This document shows positions 15,924 through 24,922 of a stretch of 38,891 nucleotides of DNA, one piece after another. The notes beneath the pieces were generated by a model that was not told where the DNA came from, ran no database searches, and saw nothing but the letters and a program-made list of their open reading frames with translations. Origin of the DNA: an uncultured Lachnospiraceae bacterium (GTDB lineage: Bacteria > Bacillota > Clostridia > Lachnospirales > Lachnospiraceae); contig CADBEN010000021.1 in NCBI GenBank assembly GCA_902793685.1, positions 1 to 38,891 of the forward strand. Reading direction: 5' to 3'. Position 1 is the first letter of the stretch. Every line of letters starts with the position of its first letter. The position numbers and the translations under genes are program-made.

Positions 15924-16526
15924 TTATGCTTTTTCAAACATCATGTCCGTCAGCGCCAGCTTCATAACTTCCTCCGGATCTCCGTCCGGACGGATCCAGG
16001 CATCGATGGCATCTTCGGGAAGGATGAGGGGCATCCGGTCGTGGATAAAGCGGATCTCCTCCCCCGGTTCCCGGGTCAGGATCACGAATACCGGAAGACC
16101 TTCCTCGATCCTGTACAGACCGCCGAGCCAGGTCATGGTGCTGCCCTTCGGCTGGAGCATAAACTTGTCCCCGGTATGCTTTTTTCCGTCGCTGCCCGTC
16201 AGGTGCTCCCACTCAAAATACCAGGAGGCGGGGATAACACACCGCCTCCGTTCCCAGGACTCTTTGAAGGTTGGCTTTGAGGCCGCAGTCTCCACCCGGG
16301 CGTTCAGCAGCAGCGACCGCCCGGAAAATCCCCATTTCATGGGGAACACTGCCCGCTCCCCTTTCCGGTTGGGGGCGATAACCGGCACCACGTCGGCGGG
16401 CCGTACTTCTCCGGCGGTCGTGATCCCCGTGGTCCTGTGCCATTTCGCCACCAGCGGCGAGCGGTTCATTTCTTCCACGATAGCCCGGAGCTCCGGGGAT
16501 TCCTCCGCCCAGTATCTGCAGCACAT
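15924..16526 (-). CDS. SRAP (HMCES/YedK) domain protein
   Basis: 200 residues. The catalytic Cys2 is exposed after Met removal (MCCRY). Other active-site features are N75-A-R77 (LLLNARVET), E105 in SWYFEWE and H162 in IHDRMPLIL. SRAP proteins form a stable thiazolidine crosslink between Cys2 and abasic sites in single-stranded DNA, shielding them during replication. The third residue is Cys instead of the common Gly (usual MCGR), giving two adjacent cysteines. It lies 18 bp downstream of the small membrane protein gene, in an otherwise envelope-related cluster, and the reason for that pairing is unclear. Confidence 0.92.
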   Translation of the reverse strand: MCCRYWAEESPELRAIVEEMNRSPLVAKWHRTTGITTAGEVRPADVVPVIAPNRKGERAVFPMKWGFSGRSLLLNARVETAASKPTFKESWERRRCVIPASWYFEWEHLTGSDGKKHTGDKFMLQPKGSTMTWLGGLYRIEEGLPVFVILTREPGEEIRFIHDRMPLILPEDAIDAWIRPDGDPEEVMKLALTDMMFEKA

Positions 16527-16544
16527 GGCGATCCTTTCACGTTA

Positions 16545-16814
16545 TTATTTCTTCATCTCGTCGAATTTCTTAAGCTCCGCTTCCCGGCGCTTCTGCGCTT
16601 CGTTCTGCTCCCGCTCCTTCCGCTCCCGGACGGCATCTACGATCACCCAGATCCCGACGCCAAGGCAGAAGAGCACGGACAGGATGAGAAGCGCAACGAT
16701 CGCCTTCAGGATCCAGCCGAACCCGACGATATGAAACACATAGTACATCACTGCGCAGACAGCGATCCCGAGCAATGCGAGGATCCCGCTGCCGCCGCCC
16801 TGTCCGTCTCCCAT
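16545..16814 (-). CDS. Small two-helix membrane protein with charged tail
   Basis: 89 residues: a Gly-rich N-terminus, two hydrophobic helices (about 10-30 and 34-60), then a highly charged helical tail (RERKEREQNEAQKRREAELKK segment region, about 63-85) likely to form a coiled coil. No family is recognised. The gene sits 46 bp after TelA and 18 bp before the SRAP gene, so it is probably in the XpaC-TelA transcript. A membrane partner or scaffold for TelA is a possible role, inferred only from position and from the coiled coils in both. Confidence 0.7.
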   Translation of the reverse strand: MGDGQGGGSGILALLGIAVCAVMYYVFHIVGFGWILKAIVALLILSVLFCLGVGIWVIVDAVRERKEREQNEAQKRREAELKKFDEMKK

Positions 16815-16860
16815 GCTCTAAACTCCTTTGATATTATGCCCGGTTTCTTTCTCCGGTCCT

Positions 16861-18060
16861 TTACTTCTCTTCGATGGCTGCCTGCTCTGCGCCGGCCACC
16901 GCCTGCTGCGCTTCGCCGCTCAGCTGGAAGGCGCCTGCCTCTTCCATCTTGTCCAGCTGCTTCTGGCCCTCTTCCGCCAGCTTCCGGAACTCCTCAATGG
17001 TGCTCTGCATTCTGGGCAGGGCCTCTCTCCGGTACTCGCTGATGTTCTGCAGCGCTTCCAGGGTATCCGCGAAGGACTGCTTCAGGGTGTCGGTGGAGAT
17101 CATGGCTTCGGAAGACTGCTTCTGGATCTCGACGCCCTGGGTCTTCAGCATGTTGGAGGTAGCCGCGATCATCTCGTTGGTGCTCTGGTTCAGAAGATTC
17201 ACCTTCTCCAGCACCAGCTTCTGGTTGTAGAGGGCGCCGGCCACCGTAACTGCCGTCCGGAGGGACGAGACCGTGACGGATTTCGCGCGGTCCACCGCGC
17301 GGACCAGCTCATTGTTGTTTCTGCGGATCACGTCCAGCGCGACGACGCCCTGCTGGGAGACCGCCTGCAGCTGCTGGAAATCCATGATGCGCTGGCGCAG
17401 CGGGAAGAGGACCTCCTCTTCCACAAACTGGACCTTCTCTTCTTCGCCGCCTTCGGCGCGCTTCTTCTCGATGGCGCTGGTGAGGTATTCGTCGAGAGCC
17501 GTACCCATAGCCACCTTTTCCGTCAGCTGCTTGGAAAGGCCGAGAAGCTCCTGCTCCTCCAGTTCAAGCGTCACGTTGTCGTTCTTCAGCATCTTCTTGC
17601 CGCTGTCCAGGGACTTCACGATGTCCGCGATCTGGGCATCCGCCGTCTTATAGCGGTCGAAATAACGCTTCACCGGAGCCGTGATCTTTCCGAAGAGGCC
17701 CTTCTTTTCCTCAAAGGAGATCCCGGTGGGGTCGAGCTCACGCATCTGCTCCGTGAGAGCCTGCAGGCCCTTTGCCACCTCTCCCGTGGCGTCGCTTCCC
17801 TTGGAAAGCTCCACCATGCGCTTGGAAAGGATCCCGTTCTTCGCTTCCGTCTTGCGGATCACATCGGAACCGAACTCCTCAAACGCCGCGGCGACGCTCT
17901 TCCGGTCTTCAAACACGGTGATGTCCGTGCCCATGATCTGCTCCACCTTTTCCCGGGCAGCCTCCTGGACCGTTCTTTCCCGCTCTTCGCTGATGGCGAG
18001 TTTCTGCTCAACCTGCTCCTTTACTTCTTTCTCATCCGGAAGCTCAAGATCAAATGCCAT
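16861..18060 (-). CDS. Toxic anion resistance protein, TelA/KlaA family
   Basis: 399 residues, full length for the TelA family. It is almost entirely helical with long coiled coils. Characteristic segments are DLDSGKKML-like KSLDSGKKMLKNDN, LQAVSQQGVVALDVIRRNN and KSVTVSSLRTAVTVAGALYNQ region (about 265-300). TelA was named for tellurite resistance, but in most Firmicutes it accompanies XpaC and is tied to envelope or phage/antimicrobial stress; its biochemical activity is not settled. It lies 20 bp downstream of the XpaC-like gene. No membrane helix; predicted cytoplasmic. Confidence 0.9.
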   Translation of the reverse strand: MAFDLELPDEKEVKEQVEQKLAISEERERTVQEAAREKVEQIMGTDITVFEDRKSVAAAFEEFGSDVIRKTEAKNGILSKRMVELSKGSDATGEVAKGLQALTEQMRELDPTGISFEEKKGLFGKITAPVKRYFDRYKTADAQIADIVKSLDSGKKMLKNDNVTLELEEQELLGLSKQLTEKVAMGTALDEYLTSAIEKKRAEGGEEEKVQFVEEEVLFPLRQRIMDFQQLQAVSQQGVVALDVIRRNNNELVRAVDRAKSVTVSSLRTAVTVAGALYNQKLVLEKVNLLNQSTNEMIAATSNMLKTQGVEIQKQSSEAMISTDTLKQSFADTLEALQNISEYRREALPRMQSTIEEFRKLAEEGQKQLDKMEEAGAFQLSGEAQQAVAGAEQAAIEEK

Positions 18061-18080
18061 ATTTGTCCCTCCTGTTATTT

Positions 18081-18884
18081 TTACAGTGCGTCTTTATAAT
18101 ATTTCGTGGTATCGATAAGTTTCTGGATCTCTTCCAGGATCCGTTCATTTTCCGCTTCCGTCGCCTCATTGGAAAGCTGGGAGACCTCTGCCGCGCAGCG
18201 GTCCAGCCTTAGGAGCATCTCCTCCGACGGATCCAGCATCTGCTCCAGCTCACGGAGACGCTGCCGATAGTGTCTGAGACGCTCCTCCTGCAGAGCGTCA
18301 TCGACCCCGTCCTTCCTGTACTCGCCGGAGACGACAGATGTGCCGAGGGCGGTGTAACCGCTGTCGTCGAAGAGCTCCAGCTGCTCCGCCAGCTGCGCGG
18401 CGCCCGCCGTGATGGCTTCCATGCTCTGATCCAGAACGCCTTCATACTTACCGGTGGTCAGGGAGGTGTCCCCGAACTTCTTCCGGATCACCGCGCGGAA
18501 CCGGGTCTCTTTTTCCTTTGCGCCGGCCAGCTGCTTCAGCGCCTGCTTCGCGATATAGCCGCAGCCCGGCCGCGATTCCAGTGCGTGCAGCCGCATCTCC
18601 GTGCGGACTGCCAGACCTGCATCCGCGGGCGATGCTGCCATCTTCGCAGCGTTTCCGCCTTTCCGGAGAAGCCTCACCAGAAAGAACACGCCGCAGCAGA
18701 CCAGAACAGCCCAGAGCGCTATAGCCAGACCGCCCCGGAAAATACCGGAGTCAGAGGGTGAGAGATGAAACCCCACAGGAGAAAAGAGGATGAACCCTGC
18801 CGCCAGGCAGATCAGGAGCCCTGCCAGCTCCTTTCCAAAATATTTCAGAATACCGCCCCCTTTCTTTGAAAACAGGCAACTCAA
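18081..18884 (-). CDS. XpaC-like membrane protein
   Basis: 267 residues or fewer. Two hydrophobic helices (about 19-36 and 47-70) precede a long charged coiled-coil domain, the layout of the XpaC family (named for 5-bromo-4-chloroindolyl phosphate hydrolysis), which commonly sits just before telA. The start is uncertain. The longest frame begins with TTG at 18884 without a clear ribosome site. A strong AAAGGGGG tract near 18852-18860 would instead suit an unusual CTG at 18848 (residue 13). The gene is followed by TelA after 20 bp. It probably anchors TelA at the membrane (inference). Confidence 0.82.
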   Translation of the reverse strand: MSCLFSKKGGGILKYFGKELAGLLICLAAGFILFSPVGFHLSPSDSGIFRGGLAIALWAVLVCCGVFFLVRLLRKGGNAAKMAASPADAGLAVRTEMRLHALESRPGCGYIAKQALKQLAGAKEKETRFRAVIRKKFGDTSLTTGKYEGVLDQSMEAITAGAAQLAEQLELFDDSGYTALGTSVVSGEYRKDGVDDALQEERLRHYRQRLRELEQMLDPSEEMLLRLDRCAAEVSQLSNEATEAENERILEEIQKLIDTTKYYKDAL

Positions 18885-18951
18885 TACTTTTACATTTTAC
18901 TACAAAACCACGCACATTCCTACGGTCAGGCCGCCGGCCGGGCAGCAGTAC

Positions 18952-20280
18952 TTATGCTGCCGGTTTCAACGACTCCGGGCCTTCCCCGGGAGATTCCTCC
19001 GGTTCTTCCGAAGTATTCTCCGGCACATTCTCCACGGCTTTCACTGCGGGGACAGTTCCTTCTCCCGGGTCTGCAGGCAGATACGAGGTTTTGACAACGC
19101 CTTCCCCGTAGATCGTCGTGAACTCATCCCGCATGGAGATCGTCTCAAATCCGAGACCTTCGCAGGTCTTTTTAAACGCCCGCGCCTCTTTCTCGTCTCC
19201 GTAATCCCGCTCCGTGTCGTCGCAGAGCAGCATATAGGCTTTCCCGCCGTTCTGCAGCGCGTACTGCGCCATGGCGAAATCGCTGGAGGTGTTTCCGAAC
19301 ACCAGGATCGGAGGCTTTCCGATCTCATTCACGATGGATACAACTTTGTTCATCTTCTGGTTTTTGATCACCAGGTCGCCGCCCAGCAGTACCTGGTCCT
19401 CCGGGGCATAGGTATAATTCCGGCCCTCGTTGCCTCCCTGACCGCGGGCGACCAGGGAAAAGGTGCTGCCGATCACCCGGTGCGGCGGGATCGATTTCTC
19501 CAGCAGATCCGCCGTCTGTTCCCGCACAAGGTTCCGCTCCGATCCGCTGCTGATAAAGACCGTAAACTCATTCTTCACAAGGTAATCGATGAGCGCGACC
19601 ATGGGACTGTACAGGCATTCCCCGTAGGTCATGTTCTCAAACCCCACCGCCGGAACTTCCATGAAATCCCGTACATGGGTCCGGTATTCTTCCACAGTGA
19701 GACCCTTGAAGGCCTCCGCCGCGATCTGTGCGTCCGATCCGGGGGATTCCGGCGCCGGCGTTCCGTTCAGAAGAGCTTCCTCCAGTTCCTCCGCATACTG
19801 TCTGATTTCCGGATCCGGCGTATAGGAGGGATCCCGCAGAATCCGGTGAAGCATAAAGCACTTGTCAAAGTACGTGGGGAACCGTTCCCCGCAGAGCGTC
19901 CCGTCCATATCGAACACGGCGATGCGGTCTCTTCTCCTCACGAAATCGGGTGAGGACTTGTCCGTGACTGCCTTGACATACGCGACGATCGAAGCCATCG
20001 CGGGAGAATTCTCCGTCCAGAAGAGGATCTTGTCCTCCGGGGTCTTCTCCTCGCCGGCACCCGTCTCTGGTTCCACCGTATCCGGGGCTGATTCTTCAAC
20101 GACCGACGAAGGCGCGTGCATAGTACCGATGATCTTCGGCGCGGCTGTCGTTTCCGGGGCGCTGGTCTCTTCCGGGGCTGCCGCAGAAGTCTCCTGAGAC
20201 TTTCTTCCGCCGCAGGCGGAAAGAAGCAGCGCGATTATCATCAGCAGCGAAAGGATATTTCTGATCTTTCTCTGTCTCAT
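18952..20280 (-). CDS. HAD-family phosphatase lipoprotein
   Basis: About 442 residues from the ATG at 20280, which has AGGAAAGG eight bases upstream; an ATG 14 codons earlier is less likely. A lipoprotein signal ends in LLLSAC (C23), followed by a Thr/Pro/Glu-rich spacer to about residue 80. The HAD domain follows: motif I VFDMDGTL (D124, D126), motif II VFISSGSE and motif IV LVFGNTSSD. It is a paralogue of the membrane-anchored HAD protein at 7777-8895. The product should be lipid-anchored on the outer face of the membrane. It lies 67 bp upstream of the XpaC-like gene and may be in the same transcript. Substrate unknown. Confidence 0.87.
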   Translation of the reverse strand: MRQRKIRNILSLLMIIALLLSACGGRKSQETSAAAPEETSAPETTAAPKIIGTMHAPSSVVEESAPDTVEPETGAGEEKTPEDKILFWTENSPAMASIVAYVKAVTDKSSPDFVRRRDRIAVFDMDGTLCGERFPTYFDKCFMLHRILRDPSYTPDPEIRQYAEELEEALLNGTPAPESPGSDAQIAAEAFKGLTVEEYRTHVRDFMEVPAVGFENMTYGECLYSPMVALIDYLVKNEFTVFISSGSERNLVREQTADLLEKSIPPHRVIGSTFSLVARGQGGNEGRNYTYAPEDQVLLGGDLVIKNQKMNKVVSIVNEIGKPPILVFGNTSSDFAMAQYALQNGGKAYMLLCDDTERDYGDEKEARAFKKTCEGLGFETISMRDEFTTIYGEGVVKTSYLPADPGEGTVPAVKAVENVPENTSEEPEESPGEGPESLKPAA

Positions 20281-20453
20281 TCTTCTGACCTTTCCTGTCC
20301 GGTTTCCATGATACATTGCCATATAATCATAGCATTTGTACTGCGGGAAATGGGCGGTTTTCCTTATGAAAATTCTGTGTACCCGCTCTTTTTTATGTGT
20401 GTGGCTCTCCGCGGAACCTTTATCCCTGTGAAGGACTCCCTCTGAGACAGAAA

Positions 20454-20500
20454 ACGGATCCCCGCAGCTGTGGTCTTTAAGATCACAGACGGGGATCCGT
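20454..20500 (-). terminator. Terminator of the ABC transporter operon
   Basis: A long hairpin: outer stem ACGGATCCCCG / CGGGGATCCGT (11 bp) and inner stem CTGTG / CACAG. On the minus strand it is followed by TTTTCTG. It lies 56 bp past the last gene of the ABC operon. Confidence 0.75.
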
Positions 20501-20555
20501 TCTGTCCGGTCGATCCGGGATTTTTTCTTTCAGCAGTCCGCCGAAGCGGTTTTCG

Positions 20556-21035
20556 TCAGATATCTGCCGGGGCGACCTCTTCCATAAGATCGACGCCCTC
20601 GCCCTCCTGGCTCTCTCCGGTCTCCTCCTCCGGAACCACGATCTCAAGCTCAGAGAGATACGCGTCCGCGGGGAGGCCGTTCAGCAGCGCCGGAAGGTTG
20701 ATCAGAATACCATCCATATTGTAGGGAAGAGTGAGGCTGACCGTGTAGGTCTCGGGCTCATCTCCCTTGTTCTCAGTGACGTTCAGGGTCATGCTGAATT
20801 TCTGGCCCATGGTCTCCACCATACCTCGGTCGCGCTTGGAAAGCTTCGCGACCCTCTCATCTTTAACAAAAACCTCGACCTTCTGGTAGGCCTCACAGCT
20901 CTGGCCGTTGTACTCAATGGTCTTGTTGTCAAAGTAGACCGTGTGGCCGCGGCCTGTCACCATCATGGCCGCCGCGATGAGAAGGACCAGCAGAAGCGCT
21001 CCGACACGGAATATCAGCTTTCTTTTCTCCTTCAT
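20556..21035 (-). CDS. Small membrane-anchored protein of the ABC operon (DUF6672-like)
   Basis: 159 residues. One N-terminal hydrophobic helix (about 8-25, VGALLLVLLIAAAMMV) is followed by an extracytoplasmic, beta-rich domain (HTVYFDNKTIEYNGQSCEAYQKVEVFV region, about 31-120) and an acidic tail rich in Glu. The start codon overlaps the stop of the preceding permease by 4 bp, so it is translationally coupled to the transporter. From memory this resembles the DUF6672 family that accompanies DUF3798 ABC systems, but I am not certain of that name. It may be an accessory subunit facing the binding protein (inference). Confidence 0.72.
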   Translation of the reverse strand: MKEKRKLIFRVGALLLVLLIAAAMMVTGRGHTVYFDNKTIEYNGQSCEAYQKVEVFVKDERVAKLSKRDRGMVETMGQKFSMTLNVTENKGDEPETYTVSLTLPYNMDGILINLPALLNGLPADAYLSELEIVVPEEETGESQEGEGVDLMEEVAPADI

Positions 21036-22141
21036 GCCTGCTCCTTCCCGGCGTGCTCTTCCTCTTCCTGCGCCTTTGCGAGCTGTTCGCCCGCGGCGCT
21101 CTTCGCCTTCCGTTTGCTGGTCTCATACATGACCAGTGCCACCGTGATGACCGCATAGGAAACGAACACGCGGAAATACTCACCGATCATGGAGTCTCCC
21201 GTAATGTACGCGCCGGCGCGGGGCGCCACGATGAACATGGTGTGGAACAAGATCACGCCGAGGAACACGTTCCCGATGGAAGCGCGGTCCACGGACGCGC
21301 CGCCCACCAGCAGCGCCGCGATACAGAACATACCGATCTGGGAGTGGGAACTGTAGGTGGCAATGTTGCCCATGTTCTGAAGATAGATGATCATGCCGAA
21401 GCCGGCCAGAACCGTGGACATGACGATGGAGATGATCCTGGTGCGTTCCACATTGATGCCTGCGTCACGGGCCACTTCCATGTCCTGGCCCACTGCGCGC
21501 ATATCCTGTCCCAGCTTGGTCCTGCGGAACCAGATGATAAAGAGGCACAGGAGGCCGATGATGATAAAGGTCACCACCGGGATCTTGATCCCGCCGATCT
21601 TGATGGCCACAAGATTGTCCAGATGCTGGCGCATCCGGAGCAGCGACACCGTGTTGCGGATACCGTAGCCTCTGGGCAGCTTGATGGAGCTGTGTTTGAT
21701 CGGGATGACGCTTCCCATCAGGTAGAGGACCACCAGCTGGTAGATACCGTTGATGAAGAAGCTCATGATGTAGCTCGTGATCATCTCACGCCCCTTGGCT
21801 TTGTTCAGGATCTTGCCGCAGAACACGCCGAGGAGAATAGAAATCGGAACAGAGATGATGGCTGCCAGGACCATGCCGGGAATCCCGACGATCTGCCAGT
21901 CAGATACCAGGATCAGGCCGATCTCGCCCGCCATGGCACCCAGGGTCATACCGAAATTCAGTCCCATGCCTGCCATGATCGGGATCAGGAGGCTCAGGAT
22001 CAGGAACGAGTTTCTTCCCATACGGGTGACGATCTCATTCGCAAGATAGCTGGGAGAAAGACCCGCGATCGGGATACAGAACGCACAGATCAGGATGAAC
22101 ATTAACGGCACAGACGCCTTGGCTAAAAAACTGTTTTTCAT
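21032..22141 (-). CDS. ABC transporter permease (BPD_transp_2 type), second copy
   Basis: 369 residues, about eight to ten membrane helices, of the branched-chain/ribose type permease fold (BPD_transp_2). Conserved segments include MGLNFGMTLGAMAGEIG, the EAA-like GQDMEVARDAGINVERTRIIS cytoplasmic loop and ALLVGGASVDRASIGN. The C-terminus is a basic/acidic cytoplasmic tail. It overlaps the first permease by 4 bp upstream and the small membrane-anchored protein by 4 bp downstream, both ATGA-type overlaps. It forms the channel together with the other permease. Confidence 0.9.
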   Translation of the reverse strand: MKNSFLAKASVPLMFILICAFCIPIAGLSPSYLANEIVTRMGRNSFLILSLLIPIMAGMGLNFGMTLGAMAGEIGLILVSDWQIVGIPGMVLAAIISVPISILLGVFCGKILNKAKGREMITSYIMSFFINGIYQLVVLYLMGSVIPIKHSSIKLPRGYGIRNTVSLLRMRQHLDNLVAIKIGGIKIPVVTFIIIGLLCLFIIWFRRTKLGQDMRAVGQDMEVARDAGINVERTRIISIVMSTVLAGFGMIIYLQNMGNIATYSSHSQIGMFCIAALLVGGASVDRASIGNVFLGVILFHTMFIVAPRAGAYITGDSMIGEYFRVFVSYAVITVALVMYETSKRKAKSAAGEQLAKAQEEEEHAGKEQA

Positions 22142-23199
22142 CGCGCCGCCTCCGTTTTTCTGGTAAGTGCAAACAGGATCATGCCCATGGATGCGATGAT
22201 GCGGATGACCTCGGACATATCCATATGGATCATGTTGTTCATGACCGTCGGCGTCATGGTGACAATGCCCTGGAACAGGATGGTTCCCACGATGACGTTC
22301 ATGATGGTAGCCTTGTTGACCGAAGCTCCGCCGATCAGGATCGCGGAGACTGCGGGCAGCGCCATGTAGAAGGGCGCCATGTAAAGCTGGATGAAGCCGA
22401 AGCCCTGCTCATAGACCAGGATGCCCACCGCCGCCAGCCAGGTGGACATGACCACCGACAGAGTACGGATCTTGTCCACGTTGATGCCTGCCGCTTTCGC
22501 GAACACCGGGTTGGAGCCCACCGCGGTCATGGCGGTGCCGGTCTTGGTGTGAAGGAAAGCCCAGATCCCGAAAGCCAGCAGCGCGAAGAACAGAAGCGTG
22601 CCCGTGGGGATGGAGATCCTTCCGATGGTGATGCGGCCGATGCTGGCCAGCGCCTGGTCATAATAGCCTTCCAGGGAGATGGTGGTCCTCAGTCCCTTTC
22701 CCGCAAGACCCCAGACCATGTTCGGGCTGTGGTAGGGCAGGATGAGCCACATCATGCACATCAGGGATACGGAGGAGAAGCCCACGTAGGTGGCGATCAT
22801 CATCTCTCCGCCCTTGATCTTGTTCAGGAGCCAGCCGTAGACATTCCCGAAGATCAGCGCAAAGGGAGTCGCGATCAGGACGGCCATGACAAAGCTGAAG
22901 GGGCCGGTAAAGCCAAGCTCAATGGACAGCGTCGCGCCGAGAAGCCCGGAGATGATCCCCAGCGGCAGGCCGAAGTTCAGGCCGCAGCCGGAGTGGACCA
23001 TGGGCACCATGGCCAGGACCAGGATCCCGTTCCAGCTGAAGCGGTTGATGATGTTGGAGACCTGCGTCGGCAGATCCGCGCCGACAAAGGGCGCCATGAT
23101 CAGGAGCAGCACCAGGAAGCCGGTGATAATGAGTCGCGGAAGGCCGAATTCTCTGAGCGCTGCGATGACTTTGTCTTTCATCGTTACAGTTTCGTTCAT
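22138..23199 (-). CDS. ABC transporter permease (BPD_transp_2 type), first copy
   Basis: 353 residues, about nine membrane helices. It is similar in layout to the following permease: GCGLNFGLPLGIISGLLGA matches the GLNFG segment, NPVFAKAAGINVDKIRTLS is the cytoplasmic coupling loop and AILIGGASVNKATIMN matches the late glycine-rich segment. The two proteins are probably products of an old duplication and form a heterodimeric channel. It lies 15 bp downstream of the ATPase gene and overlaps the second permease by 4 bp. Confidence 0.9.
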   Translation of the reverse strand: MNETVTMKDKVIAALREFGLPRLIITGFLVLLLIMAPFVGADLPTQVSNIINRFSWNGILVLAMVPMVHSGCGLNFGLPLGIISGLLGATLSIELGFTGPFSFVMAVLIATPFALIFGNVYGWLLNKIKGGEMMIATYVGFSSVSLMCMMWLILPYHSPNMVWGLAGKGLRTTISLEGYYDQALASIGRITIGRISIPTGTLLFFALLAFGIWAFLHTKTGTAMTAVGSNPVFAKAAGINVDKIRTLSVVMSTWLAAVGILVYEQGFGFIQLYMAPFYMALPAVSAILIGGASVNKATIMNVIVGTILFQGIVTMTPTVMNNMIHMDMSEVIRIIASMGMILFALTRKTEAAR

Positions 23200-23214
23200 T
23201 TCTTCCTCCTTCCT

Positions 23215-24819
23215 TTAAACAACGTGGCTGAGCATCAGCGCGCCGAACTCTTCCACCGGGGACGATGCCGGCAGAATGCCGGAGATCCTGCCTCCTGAGA
23301 CGATGGCAATACGGTCGCAGGTGGACCGCAGCTCCTCCAGCTCCGAAGAGATCATGACGACGGTGACCCCGCTCTCCCGGTTGAACTGCTTCAGCGCGTC
23401 CAGCACCAGGGCTTTCGCGCCGACGTCGATGCCCCGGGTGGGTTCGGAGACAAAGAGGACCCGGGGCTCCAGGGCAAAGGCCTTCGCAAGACAGACCTTC
23501 TGCTGGTTTCCGCCGGACAGCTCGCGGGCGTTCTGCCGGGAGCTGGTGCACTTGATCTTCAGTTCATCAATGTATTTTTCGGTGATCCCGCGGATCGCCT
23601 GCTCGTCTCTCCATTTGATCAGGCCGCCGAAATAGGACTTAAGGAACTTGTTCTGGACCTGCATGGCGGGGAACGCCACGTTCCATTCCAGGGATTCGTC
23701 CAGAAGAAGGCCCACGCCTCTCCGGTCTTCGGACACGAAGGCAAAGGAGGAGTCCAGGCACTTTCTCGGATTGTTCAGCGGGATCTCCTGCCCGTCAAAC
23801 TCCACCCGGCCGCCTGCCTCGCAGAGGCCCATGATCCCGTTGGGGATCCCGAGCTTGCCCTGTCCGGCCAGGCCGCCAATGCCGAGGATCTCTCCCTCTT
23901 TCACATCGAGGCTCACATTCCGTACCGTCTCTCCGGGCATGTCGACCCAGAGCTTTTCAATCTTCAGGATAGTACGGGCATTCTCATTTTCCGGACGGGA
24001 GACCTTCTTCGCCGCGGGATTGTCGTCCACGCTGCGGCCCACCATCCATTTCGTGATCTTTTCCACAGTGGCTTCCGCCGCCGGAACCTCCTGCACCAGG
24101 ACGCCGTCCCGCATGACCGCGACCTTGCTGCAGACCGCAAGGATCTCATGCAGACGGTGCGTGATGAAGATCACGGCGATGCCGCGGGCAGCCATGCCCC
24201 GGATCGAATCCAGCAGCGCCTCTGCCTCATGCTCGGTCAGAACGGCCGTGGGCTCGTCCAGAATGAGGAGCTTCAGCTGGTCCTTGGACAGCTCTCTCGC
24301 GATCTCCGTAAACTGCTTGTGTCCCACAGGCATGGTACTGATCATCATATGCCGGTCAATGGACACACCCATCTTGTCGATGGCGTCAGCGGCCTTTTCA
24401 TCCATGGCCTTCCGGTCCAGCGTGTCCAGACGGTCGCCGAAGATCTCCGCGACAAGATTCGGGTTCTTCGGCTCTCGGTTCAGAAGGATGTTTTCCGTCG
24501 CGTCAAAGCCCGGGATCAGGGAGAATTCCTGGTGGACCATACCGATGCCGGCCTCGATCGCGTCAAAGGGGGAACTGAAGGAGACTTTCTCTCCGTTCAG
24601 ATAGATTTCTCCGCCATAGCCTCCGGTCGCGGCGATATCGGCCGCGCCGAAAAGGATCTTCATGAGGGTGGATTTGCCGGCGCCGTTCTCTCCGCACAGA
24701 CCCAGCACCTCGCCCTCTTCCAGTTTCAGATTGATATCTGTCAGGACCTGGTTTCCGAAAAAGTCTTTCTTGATATTGCGCATCTCCAAAAGCGGTGCGT
24801 TCGCCATAGTTATATCCAT
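23215..24819 (-). CDS. Double-domain ABC transporter ATPase (sugar/nucleoside type)
   Basis: 534 residues with two ABC domains in the RbsA/MglA/nucleoside-importer style. Domain 1 has Walker A GENGAGKST (about 43-51), a relaxed signature PVGHKQFTEIAREL and Walker B LLILDEPTAVL. Domain 2 has a degenerate Walker A (GLAGQGKLGI, lacking the usual GKS/T), a perfect LSGGNQQK signature and Walker B VLFVSEPTRGID, with Ser in place of the usual Asp. Such asymmetry is common in this class. The start could be either ATG four codons apart; the ribosome site is weak. It energises the two permeases encoded immediately downstream. Confidence 0.92.
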   Translation of the reverse strand: MDITMANAPLLEMRNIKKDFFGNQVLTDINLKLEEGEVLGLCGENGAGKSTLMKILFGAADIAATGGYGGEIYLNGEKVSFSSPFDAIEAGIGMVHQEFSLIPGFDATENILLNREPKNPNLVAEIFGDRLDTLDRKAMDEKAADAIDKMGVSIDRHMMISTMPVGHKQFTEIARELSKDQLKLLILDEPTAVLTEHEAEALLDSIRGMAARGIAVIFITHRLHEILAVCSKVAVMRDGVLVQEVPAAEATVEKITKWMVGRSVDDNPAAKKVSRPENENARTILKIEKLWVDMPGETVRNVSLDVKEGEILGIGGLAGQGKLGIPNGIMGLCEAGGRVEFDGQEIPLNNPRKCLDSSFAFVSEDRRGVGLLLDESLEWNVAFPAMQVQNKFLKSYFGGLIKWRDEQAIRGITEKYIDELKIKCTSSRQNARELSGGNQQKVCLAKAFALEPRVLFVSEPTRGIDVGAKALVLDALKQFNRESGVTVVMISSELEELRSTCDRIAIVSGGRISGILPASSPVEEFGALMLSHVV

Positions 24820-24922
24820 CGCTTTCCGTGTTTTGATTATTTCTCACTCATGGAAAAACCCCTCCCGGAACTGCCTTCATTCTCTCGCATTCCCGGGAAG
24901 GGCTTCAGGTTTATGCTGCTCT

